Below, piece after piece: positions 6,353 through 7,918 of a stretch of 7,918 bases of DNA. The stretch is from Thermoproteota archaeon (lineage in GTDB: Archaea > Thermoproteota > Thermoprotei_A > Sulfolobales > Desulfurococcaceae): assembly GCA_013154205.1 (NCBI GenBank), contig JAADCY010000221.1, forward strand, positions 1 through 7,918, read 5' to 3'. A model generated the notes under the pieces. The model did no database searches, had not been told where the DNA came from, and saw only the letters and a program-made list of their open reading frames with translations. A program made the translations under genes and the position numbers. The first letter of the stretch is position 1. Every line of letters starts with the position of its first letter.

Positions 6353-6359
6353 GTAAGTA

Positions 6360-6365
6360 CACCTC
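6360..6365 (-). promoter_or_regulatory. Shine-Dalgarno site deciding the amidohydrolase start
   Basis: GAGGTG on the minus strand, seven bases before TTG 6350-6352. The site lies inside the longer frame beginning at TTG 6367, which argues against that longer start. The nonamer TTGAGGTGT equals the one before the HAD gene. Confidence 0.65.
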
Positions 6366-6388
6366 AAGAATATATTGTTTCTGATAAC

Positions 6389-6396
6389 ATTTTAAG
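6389..6396 (-). promoter_or_regulatory. TATA-like box for the amidohydrolase gene
   Basis: CTTAAAAT on the minus strand, about 40 bases before TTG 6352. Initiation near 6366 would put the GAGGTG site almost at the transcript's 5' end, a leader of about 14 bases, as is common in crenarchaea. It lies in the 81-base gap after the molybdoenzyme gene, so the amidohydrolase can be transcribed apart from the operon upstream. Confidence 0.4.
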
Positions 6397-6433
6397 ATGG
6401 GGCACTAATCCTTAGACAAACCCTCATATGGCT

Positions 6434-7372
6434 TTATAACGGCCTTTTAAAACGCTCCTCCAGCCAGGGAGAGCCACGCTCGTGATATCCTAGGCTCTCC
6501 CAGAAACCATCCAAGTATCTGTCCAAGAGGAGTATCCGGGATACCCATTTGACGCTCTTCCACCCGTATAGGGCTGGGACTACGAGTCTTACAGGGCCTC
6601 CGTGCTCCGGTGGTATTGGTTCATGGTTCATATGGGTTGCGAGAAGAGTGTCCTCGTCTAGGAGATAGAGTAGGGGAACTACGGCTGAGTAACCGTCCAA
6701 GCCATATATAAGGCCATATTTTGCTTCTTTTCTCACACCTGCTTCTTCCAATAAGTACTTGAGGGGAACTCCTGTCCATGCTATGTTCTTCACTGTCCAT
6801 CCTGTCACGCAGTGGAGATCTGCCACGATGTTTTTCGTAGGATACCCGTTTAGGTCTTCGGGATGGATCTGTAGGGGTTTCTCGACCATTCCAGCTATGA
6901 TTATCCCTGTTTCGCGGCAGTCGAGGCATGGCTGGCCGAGGATACGGTATATGATCGGTGCTGGTATAACGTATTGTCCCGGAGGCAGTTCTTCGCGTGG
7001 AGTGATGTATTCTTGGAAGTCTCTCATAGGACTATATATCGGGGGCTCAACACTGAGTCTGGGTGCTAGGGCTTCAGGTATTGTTGTGACAGCTATTTCT
7101 CCACGATTATTTCTTGTAACTATTCTTAGCGAGAGATAATGCTTGTCCGTGCTCATCCTATAACGGTAAATTATGTGGGTCATGCCTATGGCTTCGTTCT
7201 CTGTGAAGATGGGCGGGGATACGTCGAGGTATTGTTTTATCCACTCCCATATCTTTAGGGCTACTCGGTGTGCCTCATTGATCGATCCTATTTCTTCGTC
7301 GAGGCTGCAGAGAACAGTGTAGGCTATGCTCCTGGGCTGGAGGGCTGGGGAGCTATATATTCTGCACTCCAA
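6434..7372 (-). CDS. Sulfite-oxidase-fold molybdopterin enzyme with an extra N-terminal domain
   Basis: 312 residues. The region from about 130 to the end is the oxidoreductase molybdopterin-binding domain (PF00174) of the sulfite oxidase/MsrP (YedY) group. ADLHCVTGWTVKNIAWTGVP (184-203) contains Cys188, the expected thiolate ligand of molybdenum, and HGGPVRLVVPALYGWKSVKW (257-276) holds the pterin-binding residues. The domain closes with DGFWESLGYHERG (288-300), typical of the family. The first 110 residues are not recognised: they contain helix-like segments (about 30-48) and strands (about 64-98), with no Tat signal or membrane segment, so the protein is probably cytoplasmic, unlike periplasmic MsrP. 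A CLDC pair (Cys149, Cys152) precedes the catalytic core. The start is TTG 7372, eight bases after GAGG within GTGAGG (7381-7386), which overlaps the stop of the SufB-like gene. The 10-base gap implies one transcript. The substrate is unknown. Confidence 0.85.
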   Translation of the reverse strand: MECRIYSSPALQPRSIAYTVLCSLDEEIGSINEAHRVALKIWEWIKQYLDVSPPIFTENEAIGMTHIIYRYRMSTDKHYLSLRIVTRNNRGEIAVTTIPEALAPRLSVEPPIYSPMRDFQEYITPREELPPGQYVIPAPIIYRILGQPCLDCRETGIIIAGMVEKPLQIHPEDLNGYPTKNIVADLHCVTGWTVKNIAWTGVPLKYLLEEAGVRKEAKYGLIYGLDGYSAVVPLLYLLDEDTLLATHMNHEPIPPEHGGPVRLVVPALYGWKSVKWVSRILLLDRYLDGFWESLGYHERGSPWLEERFKRPL

Positions 7373-7380
7373 TGAATTGG

Positions 7381-7386
7381 CCTCAC
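7381..7386 (-). promoter_or_regulatory. Shine-Dalgarno site overlapping the upstream stop codon
   Basis: GTGAGG on the minus strand contains the TGA stop of the SufB-like gene (7383-7385), and its GAGG lies eight bases before TTG 7372. Termination and re-initiation at this point would couple the two genes' translation. Confidence 0.5.
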
Positions 7387-7918
7387 ATAACTATTTTTCC
7401 AGCCATCATGTTTATGATGCTGTCCATGTAGCTCCTGACCTGTGGTGGTAAGCCTTCCATTGCTCCTTTGAGGAACCCGCCCACTATGAGTCTGACTGCT
7501 TCTTCCTCGGTCAGGCCACGGGTCATTAGGTAGAATAGCTGGTCGCCGCCGATCCTCCCTATGCTTGCCTCGTGTGTTAGGAGGGCGTCCTCGACGCTTG
7601 TCTCTAGTACTGGTAGTGTTCTCATGACGCCTTCTCCTAGTACTAGGCCCATGCACTCCATATGCCCCTTGACATTGTTTGCCCCGGCGTTCATCTTGAG
7701 CTCGTTGACCATGAAGCCGCCGTTCTCAACCACGCCTCTAGTTACTATTAAGCCGCTGCTCCCCCTGCCTTTCAGGTTCACGACCGCTGTCGAGACTACC
7801 CGGGTGTTTCTCGGCGCTGTCGATGCTTTGTGTACTTCTACACGTGTATTTTCGCCTGCTTCTACTTCTTCGTAGCTACCTATTGATTTGACAGGTGTTG
7901 TCTTGACGTAGTAGCTCC
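7383..7918 (-). CDS. SufB/SufD-family Fe-S cluster assembly protein, N-terminus outside the window
   Basis: The frame is open to the right edge, so 177 C-terminal residues are visible and the start is missing. An internal GTG at 7781 is not the true start, because family sequence continues upstream. The visible part is the beta-helix core and C-terminal helices of SufB/SufD: HMECMGLVLGEG (85-96 of the visible part) with Cys88 where SufB has its conserved cysteine, then LLTHEASIGRI (112-122), the family signature with His115 and Glu116, then QLFYLMTRGLTEEEA (126-140) and a C-terminal helical segment with GGFLKG. SufB acts with the ATPase SufC to build Fe-S clusters in the cytoplasm. Archaea often carry a minimal SmsCB (SufBC-like) system, and keeping both Cys and Glu favours SufB/SmsB over SufD. 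A sufC-like partner would be expected just beyond the right edge. The molybdoenzyme gene follows by 10 bases. Confidence 0.88.
   Translation of the reverse strand, partial: SYYVKTTPVKSIGSYEEVEAGENTRVEVHKASTAPRNTRVVSTAVVNLKGRGSSGLIVTRGVVENGGFMVNELKMNAGANNVKGHMECMGLVLGEGVMRTLPVLETSVEDALLTHEASIGRIGGDQLFYLMTRGLTEEEAVRLIVGGFLKGAMEGLPPQVRSYMDSIINMMAGKIVM

Noticed and set aside
6621..7139. Alternative frames on both strands within the molybdoenzyme gene
   Set aside because: Their products are low-complexity, Arg- and Ser-rich shadows; the real frame holds intact PF00174 motifs.
7561..7875. Plus-strand frame antisense to the SufB-like gene
   Set aside because: Ser/Thr/Pro-rich shadow of a conserved gene whose frame runs unbroken to the right edge.

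Overview
The window looks like chromosomal DNA from a hyperthermophilic archaeon, most likely a crenarchaeon (Thermoprotei; Desulfurococcales-like is my guess). The reasons are strong Shine-Dalgarno motifs of the GAGGTG type a few bases before several starts, frequent TTG starts, short leaders behind TATA-like boxes, heavy use of ATA, CTA, AGA and AGG codons, and gene families typical of archaea: a DUF89 phosphatase, a minimal SufB/SmsB-type Fe-S scaffold and a COG0731-type radical SAM protein. No species call is possible from sequence reading alone. I see no rRNA, tRNA, CRISPR array, insertion sequence or phage gene.

Layout, left to right. Positions 1-141 (+) hold the tail of an unidentified protein ending in a charged coiled coil. 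It converges on a YaaA/DUF6884-like gene (195-878, -). Next comes a HAD-family phosphatase (988-1644, -). Its promoter region of about 120 bp is shared with a divergent gene for a compact ceramidase-fold hydrolase (1767-3035, +). That gene converges, with a 16-bp gap, on a two-gene operon read leftwards: a DUF89 metal-dependent phosphatase (3990-4886) followed, with an ATGA overlap, by a radical SAM protein with a C-terminal winged-helix-like domain (3052-3993). A cyclic amidohydrolase of the dihydroorotase/allantoinase/hydantoinase superfamily follows (5015-6352, -), apparently with its own promoter. The right end is a second leftward operon: a SufB/SmsB-type Fe-S assembly protein cut by the window edge (7383-7918), then, 10 bp on, a sulfite-oxidase-fold molybdopterin enzyme with an unrecognised N-terminal domain (6434-7372).

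Functional reading. Most genes are small-molecule metabolism or cofactor genes of known fold but unknown substrate. No defence or mobile system is evident. The most attractive unexplained units are the translationally coupled radical SAM + DUF89 phosphatase pair, the SmsB + molybdoenzyme pair with its extra N-terminal domain, and the divergent HAD phosphatase / ceramidase-fold pair. A 23-codon plus-strand mini-ORF with a perfect GGAGGT site lies in the gap at 4887-5014.
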